From Desulfonatronum thioautotrophicum (GTDB lineage Bacteria; Desulfobacterota; Desulfovibrionia; Desulfovibrionales; Desulfonatronaceae): DNA of 64,000 nucleotides. A program made the position numbers and the translations under genes. Shown here one piece after another: positions 20,463 to 28,755 of this stretch. The notes under the pieces are model-generated. The model saw only the letters and a program-made list of their open reading frames with translations. It made no database searches and had not been told where the DNA came from. Numbering within the stretch: the stretch's first letter is position 1; each line of letters opens with the position of its first letter. Location: contig NZ_JYNO01000010.1 in NCBI RefSeq assembly GCF_000934745.1, positions 124,001 through 188,000 of the forward strand, read 5' to 3'.

Positions 20463-21617
20463 ATGAACATGCTCGATAAAAACCATGCCGCGGGAATTAT
20501 GGAAAATTGTAATCCCCCCTGCCTTTCACTCTACCAGCCGACCCACCGGGGGCACCCGGAAAACAAACAAGATCCGATCCGGTTCAAAAACCTTGTGAAG
20601 GAGTTGGAGCAGTCGCTTCAACAACGGTTCCCGGATGACGAGATCCGGCCACTGCTGGAACCGTTTTGGGCGTTGGGCGCGGACCCCGCCTTTTGGAATC
20701 ACACCTTTGACGGGCTGGCCATACTGGGCGCGAAAGGCTTTTTCCGGGTTTACAACCTCCAGCGACCGACCCCCGAATTGGCCGTCGTGGCGGACAGCTT
20801 CCACATCAAGCCGCTTTTGCGCATCCAGCAGTCGGCCGACCGATTTCAGATTCTCGCCGTGAACCGGCATGAGATCAGGCTCTTCGAGGGCAACCGGGAT
20901 GCTCTGGACGAGATCGAACCGGCTCAAGGCGTTCCGCGGACATTGATTGAGGCCCTGGGAGAAGAATTGACCGAGCAGCATCAGACCGTCGCCTCATACG
21001 GCGGGGGAGGGGGAGGCAAGCCGGGCATGTACCATGGCCACGGCAGTAAAGAGTCCGAGGTGGACAGCGATGCCCGGCGCTTTTTCCGGGTCGTTGACCA
21101 GGCGATCCAGGAACACCACTCACGGTCGTCGGGCCTGCCGCTGATTCTGGCTTCCCTGCCGGAGCATCACCATATGTTCCATGAACTCAGCCGCAATCCG
21201 TTTCTGATTCCGGAAAGCATCGATATCCACCCGGACGCCCTGCCGTCCCTCGAGGAACTCCGCAAGCGCGCCTGGCGGCTTGTGGAACCGCAATATCTCG
21301 CGCTTTTGGCCGATCTGGTTGAAAAGTTCGGCAAGGCATGGTCCGAGGGGCTTGGCAGCGACAATCCACCACTGATCGCCAAGGCCGGCCTGGAAGGGCG
21401 GGTCGGCACCCTGTTGATCGAAGCCGACCGGGTAGTCCCCGGCCGGATCAACCCCGCGACAGGCGATGTTGAGTCGGACAACATGTCCGACCCGCACGTT
21501 GACGACCTGCTCGACGACCTGGGAGAACTGGTCCTGAAAAAGGGCGGACACGTCGTGATCGTCCCCACCCAACATATGCCGTCCAAAACCGGCGCAGCCG
21601 CGATCTTCAGGTATTGA
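20463..21617 (+). CDS. baeRF family 3-like protein (eRF1-related)
   Basis: 384 aa. Sequence features such as NPPCLSLYQPTHR at the start, LRIQQSADRFQILAVNR, RRFFRVVDQAI, LPEHHHMFHELS and the C-terminal VPTQHMPSKTGAAAIFRY fit the bacterial archaeo-eukaryotic release factor family, which is related to eRF1 and thought to act on stalled or stressed ribosomes. A glycine-rich stretch (SYGGGGGGKPG) near residue 180 may be the counterpart of a functional loop; this is inference. Good RBS (GAGAGGAGATACA). First gene after promoter module B. The convergent neighbour is a ribosome hibernation factor, so two ribosome-directed proteins sit side by side. Confidence 0.82.
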   Translation: MNMLDKNHAAGIMENCNPPCLSLYQPTHRGHPENKQDPIRFKNLVKELEQSLQQRFPDDEIRPLLEPFWALGADPAFWNHTFDGLAILGAKGFFRVYNLQRPTPELAVVADSFHIKPLLRIQQSADRFQILAVNRHEIRLFEGNRDALDEIEPAQGVPRTLIEALGEELTEQHQTVASYGGGGGGKPGMYHGHGSKESEVDSDARRFFRVVDQAIQEHHSRSSGLPLILASLPEHHHMFHELSRNPFLIPESIDIHPDALPSLEELRKRAWRLVEPQYLALLADLVEKFGKAWSEGLGSDNPPLIAKAGLEGRVGTLLIEADRVVPGRINPATGDVESDNMSDPHVDDLLDDLGELVLKKGGHVVIVPTQHMPSKTGAAAIFRY

Positions 21618-21752
21618 GGGGGGAAGCGAGGCAGGCCATTCGCCCTTAGGACGCGAGCAAAATCCTCCGTAGGTGTGGCCCTTGCGGCCACCCTGGTGAA
21701 ATCGGCATCGCGATGCAGCAATTTCCGGTATTCCATGCAACTGCGTAGATCT

Positions 21753-21782
21753 GGGGCAGGCGCAAGGCCTGCCCCTACTTTT
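21753..21782. terminator. Bidirectional terminator between convergent genes
   Basis: GGGGCAGGC gcaag GCCTGCCCC followed by TACTTTTTA. It lies between the baeRF gene (rightward) and hpf (leftward) and touches the hpf stop codon at 21782. Confidence 0.7.
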
Positions 21783-22159
21783 TAATACTCATCCTCCGGT
21801 TCCGGTTCCGGCGCGGACGGATCTGGGTCCGTGCGTTGACTCTGCTGCTCGTGCAGTCGTTCCTGGGAGTGCTTGATCAATTTGGTCAATTTGGCCGCGG
21901 CGCCGTCGACGGCCAGACTCAGGCTCGCTGCCCGATGTGCGACCGCGATGGGTTGTTGACCCTCGAGGCGGGCTTCCAGCATGCAGCGCATGTCGTCGTG
22001 CCCGCCCTTCTTGTCGCTGTTTTCATCGCTCAAATGGACTTCCAGCAGCGTGATCCGCTCGCTGAACCGGCCCAGGGCATTTTCCAGCCCATCGCTGATT
22101 TCAGCTTGCAGGGGTTCGTCAATCTCGATGTTACGGTCGGAGTTGATTTGAATCCGCAT
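21782..22159 (-). CDS. Ribosome hibernation/HPF-RaiA family protein
   Basis: 125 aa. The N-terminal MRIQINSDRNIEIDEPLQAEI and the SERITLLEVHLSDENSDKKGGHDDMRCMLEARLEG pattern fit the HPF/RaiA fold that occupies the 30S decoding centre in resting cells. The C-terminal long-HPF dimerisation domain is absent; instead there is an acidic, Pro-rich tail (PSAPEPEPEDEY). RBS AAGGAGAAAACC is clear on the complementary strand. It lies downstream of the interrupted mscS gene on the same strand. Confidence 0.85.
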   Translation of the reverse strand: MRIQINSDRNIEIDEPLQAEISDGLENALGRFSERITLLEVHLSDENSDKKGGHDDMRCMLEARLEGQQPIAVAHRAASLSLAVDGAAAKLTKLIKHSQERLHEQQSQRTDPDPSAPEPEPEDEY

Positions 22160-22280
22160 GGTTTTCTCCTTGTGACTGCATCAAAAATGCCGGGCAGCTC
22201 TTTTTATGTTGGGGCAGGCTTCCTGTCAGCCCAATGTCAAAACTTCCATGTGGCCGGTGTGCAAATGCCTATAAATCCTG

Positions 22281-22309
22281 GGCAGGACAGGCAAGATGCC
22301 TGTCCTGCC
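22281..22309. terminator. Perfect 13-bp hairpin between mscS and hpf
   Basis: GGCAGGACAGGCA and TGCCTGTCCTGCC pair perfectly around a 3-nt loop. There is no long T-run on either side, so it may be an attenuator, an mRNA-processing site or a repeat rather than a simple terminator. Confidence 0.5.
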
Positions 22310-22438
22310 ATTGTGTTTCCGAGCCATCCGAAAAAAGTAAAAAAACTGCATCTCGGCTGTCCAGTTGAATTTCCAGGACTTTTGAGCAGATACTTCTCCT
22401 TGTGTGAATGTTTTGGATTGACTGGAACTTTGCAGTTT

Positions 22439-24107
22439 TCATTTTTTGGAATCAGCCGTGCCGGAAGCAACCGGCAGGAGATTTTCCCCTTCCTGCAGTG
22501 GTTGGGCCTGCCGTGCCTGCTCCTTGATGACAACGGCTTCACTGTATAAGCCGGCTTCCGCTTTCGTGGATACGGCATCGAGATTGTCTGGCGGCGTTTC
22601 CACCGGGAACCGCTTTTCCGCCAATGCGTCCTCCCCTTCCAGGTCTTTATCGTTGAACAAGGTGACGTGAACGCCTTGCGGGAAGACGATCTCCCGGGCC
22701 TCGTCGGGCATGGAGATGCCGTGTTTCTGGAATGCGAATTTCACCAGTCGGATCACTGAGGAGCGCACCTTGAGCCAACTGTGCGTGTGGCCGTTCAACC
22801 AGAAGAAAATGCGGAGGTTCACCGTGGAGCTTCTCAGGCTGTCCACCAGCACCGAAGGCTCGGGATCGTTCAGAACGGCCGGATGCTCCGCCAGCACGTT
22901 CCGGGCAATTTCCTGGGCTGTGTTGATGGCGTCGTCGTCCTCAACTTGCAGCAAAATTGACCCATCTGTGCTCATTTATTTTGACCCATTACGCTTCGAC
23001 CCTGAGTCCCATGCTGGTCAGAAATGCATTGGCACTTAAAATCAAATAATCAGCACCTTAGGTTAAGCGTTGGCACGTGCCAATGTATTTCTGGCCTGCA
23101 TGGTCGCTAGTCCTGTGGGTCAGTTTATCTGAGAAAAACATGGGTCAAATCTTTGAGCGTTGAGGGTCGTCGTAGCCGATACCGACCATGAACTCCTCCC
23201 GTCGGTTCGGCGTGGTCGTGAAGTTGCGCAGGTTGCTTTTGTAAACGCTGGAGTTCGGGATCTGGACGAGGTTTCCGCTGAGGTTCATCAAGATTGTCGT
23301 GCGCATGTTCAACTGCTGCACATACCCGGTCTCGCCCGCTATTACGACCAAGTCGCCGTTCTCGAACGGCCGCTGCATGCTGAGAAAGATGCTTGCCAGG
23401 AAATTTTCGGTGATGTCCCTGAATGCGATGCCGATGATCAGACCGATCAGCCCGGTGCCGCCGACCACCGTTAATGCCAGTTGCGTCAGGCCGGAGACTC
23501 TCAGAATCAGGTAGGCGCCGCAGAGGACGACCAGTCCGCCGACCCCGCGGGCGATGACGTTTTTCAGGAGTTTCGTCCGAATTCGGCCCTGCAGGAATAT
23601 CCGCGTCGTTTTTGTCGCCAGTATGCCGGCGCCCGCCGACAATGCCAGGGTGAACAGGCCAAACACGAAAAATGGAAAGGAGCGAACAACATCGTGCCAT
23701 AATTTCAACAGACCGTGCCAGGCCGGACGAAAATCCCATGCCGACGGCTCGATCACCTCCATCTTGTTGACTACGGCAACCACGTCCTGGGTGTTGCGTG
23801 CAAGATCTCCAGCCCATTTCTTGAGCACTTCGGACTCCACCTGGCCACGCAGAAAGACAACTCCTTCCTCGACCCGGACTTGTGGGTCGGTGAACCAATT
23901 GGTGGCTTCCAGAACGCTTTGGAGTCGCCTGAATATCTCTTCATCCCTCGCAACCGGATTGACGTCCACCTTCACGGGCGCTGCGTAAAATTCCTCGCTG
24001 GCGGTGGTGTTCGACTGCCGTGGCTCGCCGGTTGTGCTTGAGGGGTTCTGTGCCAGGACCGGAAAGATCAGCAGACTATAAACCGCAACGAGCAATACAG
24101 CCCGCAT
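22439..24107 (-). pseudogene. BON-domain MscS-type mechanosensitive channel, split by a MITE
   Basis: Two pieces of one gene. The N-terminal piece (24107 down to about 23166) has a signal peptide (MRAVLLVAVYSLLIFPVLAQ), a BON domain (EEGVVFLRGQVESEV), several membrane segments and the MscS pore/beta region (GLIIGIAFRDITENFLAS, NLVQIPNSSVY, FMVGIGYDD). The C-terminal piece (about 22938 to 22439) resumes at DDAINTAQEIARNVLAEHP. Removing 235 bp (element plus one 8-bp duplicate) restores an in-frame 477-aa channel reading GIGYDDAINTAQEIA. Start 24107 has AGGAAA upstream; 24164 is an alternative. As it stands translation stops at VGIGYDDPQRSKI. Promoter module C(-) lies upstream. Confidence 0.9.
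22939..23165. mobile_element. 227-bp MITE with IS21-like ends inserted in mscS
   Basis: Flanked by perfect 8-bp direct repeats GTCGTCGT at 22931-22938 and 23166-23173. Both ends begin CCTCAAC and carry two TTGACCCAT/CTGACCCAC-type repeats spaced about 25 bp apart, a pattern resembling the multiple terminal repeats of IS21-family elements. The interior is a large imperfect palindrome (catgctggtcagaaatgcattggcac against its complement near 23070-23110). No ORF, so non-autonomous. The family assignment is inference; boundaries and target duplication are directly visible. Confidence 0.88.
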
Positions 24108-24222
24108 GATCAGTTTCCTGCGGCGGCATCCGATTCGTTGCACGGGAATTCTCTCCTTGAGCATACGTTGTTCGGGACGTTTTCAAGGCTGGGTGCTGGG
24201 TCTTTCACGGCCAGCTTGAGCA

Positions 24223-24305
24223 TGAAAACATTTTTATTGAATCAAGTCTGTAGGGGAATCGCTCATTGTCGCAAGGAGAAATCACATGTGCCAGGACTTT
24301 TTCCC
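24223..24305 (-). promoter_or_regulatory. Three-box promoter module C(-), facing mscS
   Basis: On the minus strand: palindrome gggaaaaagtcct from 24305, gtgatttctcc from 24285, gcgattcccctacagac from 24262, and a weak -10-like ttttca near 24228. Box spacings 20 and 23 bp. It points toward the mscS start at 24107 and shares its first box with module C(+). Confidence 0.65.
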
Positions 24306-24376
24306 GTCCTCTGTGATTTCTCCTTACGTTTACTATATGATTCCCCAATAGACAGAGATATCCAAAAGGCTATCAT
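24293..24376 (+). promoter_or_regulatory. Three-box promoter module C(+), no clear gene downstream
   Basis: Shared palindrome aggactttttccc at 24293-24305, gtgatttctcc at 24313, atgattccccaatagaca at 24337, tatcat at 24371: spacings 20, 24 and 34 bp. It fires rightward into a 530-bp stretch without a convincing ORF. Confidence 0.7.
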
Positions 24377-24909
24377 CCAGCATTGAAGCCGGATCCAGTG
24401 GTGTCGGTAAGATTACATAATGTGGAGAATATATAGGAAAAGGCAATAATGTCATTGGCATGATGTTCAGCTGCCGGGCAACAGATAAGCTCGGCAGGAT
24501 CAAGGGGATAAGGCTGACATGCTGAGATTGGTGTGGAACTGCCAACAGGGGCGGGGAAGGGCGAAATCCAAAGGAGGGCACAGGTAGGCCTTTGGGCAGA
24601 CAGAATGCTTGCCCTGCCATGATAAGAGCTGGTCGGAGTTTTTGAGTAGCTACAAACATTTGTCGATGTGAGCCGTTTCACCGGAACGTGTTGCAAGGCC
24701 GCCAAGCGGCGTCATGTCGTTCAGGCCAAGGGATATGCCAGGAAAGGCAGTCATTTTTATCGCTATGGACAGACCAAAGATGTCTATGTTTGCCCTTTGG
24801 TTCGGGATTGTCGGGCCAGACGTGCCAATCAGCTCCAGGGAGGTGACATATGAGGCCACCAGGGTGTTGGATTTCAGTGTCTTTCAGACCCACACCGCAA
24901 CATCCGCTT
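24377..24909. other. Intergenic stretch without a recognised gene
   Basis: No ORF here has both a plausible RBS and recognisable sequence. The largest (24714-24953, 79 aa) resembles no family I know. At 24524-24582 lies a 59-bp copy of the leader found at 26331-26388, including the Shine-Dalgarno AAAGGAGGG, but here no start codon follows at the right spacing. It may be a decayed paralogue of the 26395 gene or an untranslated RNA made from module C(+). Confidence 0.5.
24524..24582 (+). repeat. Leader repeat, copy 1
   Basis: gagattggtg begins a block of about 58 bp that recurs at 26331-26388, sharing gaaatccaaaggagggc at its end. The two copies are in direct orientation about 1.8 kb apart, either side of the flavodiiron gene. 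Confidence 0.7.
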
Positions 24910-24993
24910 GGGAATTCTTCCTGGTACCTGTGATTTTTTCTCACACTAAATAGGAGATTTTTTTACAGACAGAAATGCCCAGAAAGCTATCAT
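24910..24993 (+). promoter_or_regulatory. Three-box promoter module D, upstream of the flavodiiron gene
   Basis: Box 1 gggaattcttcct at 24910, box 2 gtgattttttctc at 24930, box 3 gagatttttttacagaca at 24954, -10-like tatcat preceded by GC at 24988. The spacings 20, 24 and 34 are exact although the boxes are more diverged. About 68 bp separate the -10 from the fprA start. Confidence 0.65.
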
Positions 24994-25060
24994 TTAGTTC
25001 AACTTTCGGCCTAAGAATAAAATGAAACGGAAACCTGCAGGTTATAAAAATTGGTGAAAA

Positions 25061-26239
25061 ATGAACAGGCGAAGAATAAAAGATGATGTGTTTCTGCTAG
25101 GTGCAGTGGACTGGAGTCGGCGGCTGTTTGATTCCCTGATCCCGCTTCCGGATGGGACGTCCTACAATTCCTACCTGATTTGCGGAAGTGAAAAGACGGC
25201 TTTGCTGGACAGCGTGGATCCCTCCATGGCGGATGTCCTGCTTCCACAGATAACAAACAGAGCCAAAATCGACTACATCGTGTCCCACCATGCCGAACAG
25301 GATCATTCCGGGTCCATTCCGATGGTTTTGGAGAAATATCCGGATGCCAAGGTGGTCTGCACCACAAAAGCCCGGGGCATGCTCATGGATCTGCTGCACA
25401 TTCCGGAAGAATCGTTTCACGCGGTCGAAGACGGGTCAACGCTCTCTCTCGGCACCAAAACCCTGGAATTTATCTACACGCCCTGGGTGCATTGGCCCGA
25501 AACCATGGTGACCTACCTGCGGGAAGACCGGATGCTTTTCTCCTGCGACTTTTTCGGCTCTCACATCGCCTCCTCCAACATGTTCGTGGTGGATAAAGGC
25601 CGTGTACACGAGGCAGGCAAGCGGTACTTTGCCGAAATCATGATGCCGTTTCGCGACGTGATCGGAAAGAATCTGGAAAAGCTGAAAAAGTACGACATCG
25701 ACATGATCGCACCCTCCCACGGCCTGATCTATGACGACCCGGCATGGATCATGGACGCCTGGCGGGACTGGGTGTTCGCCCCGCCCAAAAATCTTGTGGT
25801 TTTGCCCTATGTGTCGATGCATGAAAGTACGGCCCGCATGGTCGATCACCTGACGTCCAAGCTTGTCGACAACGGGGTGCGGGTCGAGCTGTATGATCTC
25901 ACAGTCACCGACATCGGCAAGCTGGCGATGTCCCTGGTGGATGGTGCAACCATTGTCGTGGGAACGCCCACTGTTCTTGCGGGTCCTCACCCGCTGGCCG
26001 CTTATGCCACGTTTCTGGCCAATGCCCTGCGTCCCCGCGCCAGGTACCTTTCCATCATCGGGTCCTACGGCTGGGGCGGCAAAACGGTGGAGACACTCTC
26101 CGCCATGATCCCAAACCTCAAGGTGGAGGTCATCGATCCGGTTCTTTGCAAGGGACTGCCGACGAAAGAAGTGTTTGCGGCCATTGATGTCATGGCGGAC
26201 ACAATTGCCGAAAAACACCGAGAGCAGGGTTTTTCCTGA
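25061..26239 (+). CDS. Flavodiiron protein (FprA/rubredoxin:oxygen oxidoreductase)
   Basis: 392 aa cytoplasmic enzyme that reduces O2 (or NO) to water (or N2O) with electrons from rubredoxin. The metallo-beta-lactamase-like half carries the diiron ligands: SHHAEQDHSG near 82, the His of TPWVHWPETM, Asp of SCDFFGSH and His of IAPSHG. The C-terminal half (about 250-390) is a flavodoxin domain with SMHESTARM as FMN-phosphate loop and GSYGWGGKTV. ATG 25061 is preceded only by a weak GGTGAAAA, the 5' UTR being A-rich. Controlled by promoter module D; with the desulforedoxin gene under module E this suggests induction under oxidative or air stress (inference). Confidence 0.95.
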   Translation: MNRRRIKDDVFLLGAVDWSRRLFDSLIPLPDGTSYNSYLICGSEKTALLDSVDPSMADVLLPQITNRAKIDYIVSHHAEQDHSGSIPMVLEKYPDAKVVCTTKARGMLMDLLHIPEESFHAVEDGSTLSLGTKTLEFIYTPWVHWPETMVTYLREDRMLFSCDFFGSHIASSNMFVVDKGRVHEAGKRYFAEIMMPFRDVIGKNLEKLKKYDIDMIAPSHGLIYDDPAWIMDAWRDWVFAPPKNLVVLPYVSMHESTARMVDHLTSKLVDNGVRVELYDLTVTDIGKLAMSLVDGATIVVGTPTVLAGPHPLAAYATFLANALRPRARYLSIIGSYGWGGKTVETLSAMIPNLKVEVIDPVLCKGLPTKEVFAAIDVMADTIAEKHREQGFS

Positions 26240-26330
26240 TTCTCCAAGCTCTTGGGGGATATGATGCAAGGATATCCGGACGCTACGGATCGGTATCGAC
26301 ATCGGCTGGGAGCAAACTCGCTGACTCGAC

Positions 26331-26388
26331 GAGATTGGTGAGGAATTGCCGACAGAATGGGGAAGGACGAAATCCAAAGGAGGGCGCA
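26331..26388 (+). repeat. Leader repeat, copy 2 (5' UTR of the Arg-rich protein)
   Basis: About 58 bp resembling 24524-24582. In this copy the Shine-Dalgarno is followed by ATG at 26395. It may carry translational control or simply mark a duplication. Confidence 0.7.
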
Positions 26389-26394
26389 AGGGGT

Positions 26395-26697
26395 ATGCAG
26401 ACACAAATGAACGGGAATGCCGGCGAAGGGCGTCGAAAACAGGTCATGGATCGAAGGAAGCAGACAGACCGCAGAAGCGGCCTGGACAGAAGGCTGGAAG
26501 GTGAAAGACGTCCGCATTGGGATCATGGGGCGCTGCACGTGAATGATGCAGAATCCTCACAAAAGAAAGGATTCAAGCATGATGCCGCCGAGGAGCGTCG
26601 GGTCAACAATGACCGAAGAGGAACCTATCAGGCCCGTGGACTGGCCAGTCATGTCGTGACGGACAATGAAATCCGTTTTCTGTTGGGATCCGCGTAG
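26395..26697 (+). CDS. Small Arg-rich hypothetical protein with DRR repeats
   Basis: 100 aa, very basic and hydrophilic. Residues about 16-42 hold repeated RR motifs (MDRRKQTDRRSGLDRRLEGERR), and EERRVNNDRRGTY follows near 75. The same DRRxG style of repeat fills the N-terminus of the GGDEF protein at 28746. No catalytic domain is visible. RBS AAAGGAGGG is clear. Possible roles include nucleic-acid or acidic-protein binding, but no function can be assigned. Confidence 0.6.
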   Translation: MQTQMNGNAGEGRRKQVMDRRKQTDRRSGLDRRLEGERRPHWDHGALHVNDAESSQKKGFKHDAAEERRVNNDRRGTYQARGLASHVVTDNEIRFLLGSA

Positions 26698-26821
26698 CCG
26701 TAAAAATCATCTCAAGCCCAGCGACAGGTTCTTGCGGCGCAATAATCAGCTTGGAATATTGCGCGAATTGTTGACACAGATACCAAAGTCAGCGCCGCGC
26801 CGCGTCACGGGAGATGCTTCA

Positions 26822-27259
26822 ATGCCGAAAAAAGACAGTGGCTTGGATTGGGACGCGATCCGGCGAACTCTGGCTGATCGCGTCGGCGATTACCCTGATG
26901 CCGTGGCTGTCTCTGACGCTGTATTCGATATATGGCTCCAGATGAGTGCCCGGCTTTCGCCGGTGATCGGCGTGCGGGGCTTCAACATTCTCTTTGCCTG
27001 CACGCTGCACATGACGAGCAAGGCATACCCGTGGCTGGAGGTTCCCGAGGATAGAGGCAACAATCCCGCGGTACTCACCGAGATCAAGACGCGCCTGGCG
27101 AACAGTGAGCCGGATGCTGCCGCGGAGGCATGCCATGCTCTGCTTGCGACCTTCATCAAATTGTTGGTGGACATGATTGGGGAGTCATTGGTCGAGCGCT
27201 TGCTGGGCCCGGTTTGGGCATCTCCTCCCACGGCCTCTGAAAAGGAGAGAGTATCGTGA
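26822..27259 (+). CDS. Hypothetical protein preceding the KaiC-like gene
   Basis: 145 aa, mostly helical and soluble by inspection, with no recognised domain. ATG 26822 has GGGAG eight bases upstream; a longer in-frame start near 26666 overlaps the preceding gene and is unlikely. Its stop overlaps the GTG start of the KaiC-like gene, so the two are translationally coupled and probably work together. The absence of a KaiB-like protein, with this protein in its place, is notable. Confidence 0.7.
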   Translation: MPKKDSGLDWDAIRRTLADRVGDYPDAVAVSDAVFDIWLQMSARLSPVIGVRGFNILFACTLHMTSKAYPWLEVPEDRGNNPAVLTEIKTRLANSEPDAAAEACHALLATFIKLLVDMIGESLVERLLGPVWASPPTASEKERVS

Positions 27260-28755
27260 ACGAGAAAGCAGTCATCCGTCGACTGCCAACGGGCGTGTCT
27301 GGACTTGACGCGATCCTGGGCGGCGGTTTTCCGGAATATTCCTTCAACATCATAGTTGGGCCCCCGGGTTCCGGCAAAACGACACTGGCGCACCAGATCA
27401 TGTTCTCCCTGGCAACCCGTGAGAAACCCGCGTTGTTTTTTACCGTACTCGGTGAACCGCCGCTGAAGATGCTGCGCTATCAACAGCAGTTTTCGTTCTT
27501 CAACGCGGACACGGTCAATGACACAATTCGTTTCGTCAGCCTGAGCGAGGACATCGCAACCGGCGACTATGCACGAGTGCTGGCGCGCATTGCTCGGGAA
27601 GTCGAGGCTTCATCGCCGGGGCTGGTTGTCGTCGACTCCTTCCGCTCAGTGATGTATGAGGCGCGGCATCCTTCCAAGGACACCATCAGCCAGCAGCAGT
27701 TCATCCAGCAGCTTGGGATTCATCTGAGCTGCTGGCAGGCTACCTCTTTTCTGATTGGTGAGTACTCGTCGGAGAGCGACCATCATCCGGTCTTCACCGT
27801 GGCCGACGGCCTGCTCTCGCTACATCAAAGCGTCTATCGGAATTCCATGGTCCGCAAAATTCAGGTTCTGAAAATGCGTGGCCAGGCGACCCGGCCCGGG
27901 ATGCATACCTTCAACATTACCAGCGCGGGAATCGTCGTCTACCCGACCGCGCTGGTTCTGGACACCATCGTGGACGCCTATTCGGCCGCCGGGAAACCGC
28001 GCAGGAGAGAGAGGCTGGCCATAGGTGTGCCGCGCCTCGACGAAATGCTGGGCGGCGGATTGCCGTCGGGATATTCATTGTTGGTGGCGGGACCGTCCGG
28101 ATCGGGAAAGACCGTTCTGGCCACGGCCTTCCTGGCCGAGGGCGTCCGCCGGGACGAACCGGGGGTGATCGTTGCTTTTGAGCAAACACCGAGTCAATCC
28201 TGGATGCACATGCTCAATGATATGATCGGTAGCGGGCAGGTCGGGCTGATCAACACCCGTTCCCTGGACCTGTCCATCGACGAGATCGTCCATCGCCTGA
28301 CCGAACTTATTCAGCGCATGAACGCCACGCGGGTGGTGATCGATTCATTGTCCGGGTTCGAGCTGGCCGTGGCGCCGACCTTTCGCGAGGATTTTCGGGA
28401 GTCTCTTTTTCGGATGTTCGCCGTGTTGTCCAAACTCGGAGTCACGGTGCTGATGACCTCGGAACTCGAGGATCGCTACACTGATCTGCGGTTCAGCCCC
28501 TACGGCGCTGCGTTTCTCACCGATGCGATCATCGTGCAGCGCTACATCGAGGTGGAAAGCCGTTTGCAGCGAGTCATGGCGGTGGTCAAGGTGCGTGCCA
28601 GCGCGCACAACAAAGAGATCAGACGGTACGAGATAACCGATGAGGGCATTGTCATCGGCGACCCGGTACGCGACTACGAGGGCATTCTTGGAGGTCAACC
28701 GACGCGGACCAGGACGGTGGACACGATCATGCGAAACAAACGGCGATGCGTATGA
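27256..28755 (+). CDS. KaiC-like RecA-superfamily ATPase (double domain)
   Basis: 499 aa with two RecA/RAD55-type domains, each with a Walker A: GPPGSGKTTL near 35 and GPSGSGKTVL near 278, and Walker B-like VVVDSFRSV and VVIDSLSGFE. Each domain opens with the GLDAILGGGFP / RLDEMLGGGLP motif characteristic of KaiC. GTG start has AAAGGAGAG upstream. Without kaiA or kaiB nearby this is more likely a signalling ATPase than a circadian clock. It overlaps the upstream hypothetical gene by 4 bp and the downstream diguanylate cyclase gene by 10 bp. Confidence 0.9.
   Translation: MNEKAVIRRLPTGVSGLDAILGGGFPEYSFNIIVGPPGSGKTTLAHQIMFSLATREKPALFFTVLGEPPLKMLRYQQQFSFFNADTVNDTIRFVSLSEDIATGDYARVLARIAREVEASSPGLVVVDSFRSVMYEARHPSKDTISQQQFIQQLGIHLSCWQATSFLIGEYSSESDHHPVFTVADGLLSLHQSVYRNSMVRKIQVLKMRGQATRPGMHTFNITSAGIVVYPTALVLDTIVDAYSAAGKPRRRERLAIGVPRLDEMLGGGLPSGYSLLVAGPSGSGKTVLATAFLAEGVRRDEPGVIVAFEQTPSQSWMHMLNDMIGSGQVGLINTRSLDLSIDEIVHRLTELIQRMNATRVVIDSLSGFELAVAPTFREDFRESLFRMFAVLSKLGVTVLMTSELEDRYTDLRFSPYGAAFLTDAIIVQRYIEVESRLQRVMAVVKVRASAHNKEIRRYEITDEGIVIGDPVRDYEGILGGQPTRTRTVDTIMRNKRRCV

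Noticed and set aside
24714-24953. 79-aa ORF before module D
   Set aside because: No Shine-Dalgarno, no recognised family, and it runs into the promoter module.
27256-28755. A kai circadian clock locus
   Set aside because: No kaiA or kaiB gene is adjacent; double-domain KaiC-like ATPases without them are common outside cyanobacteria.
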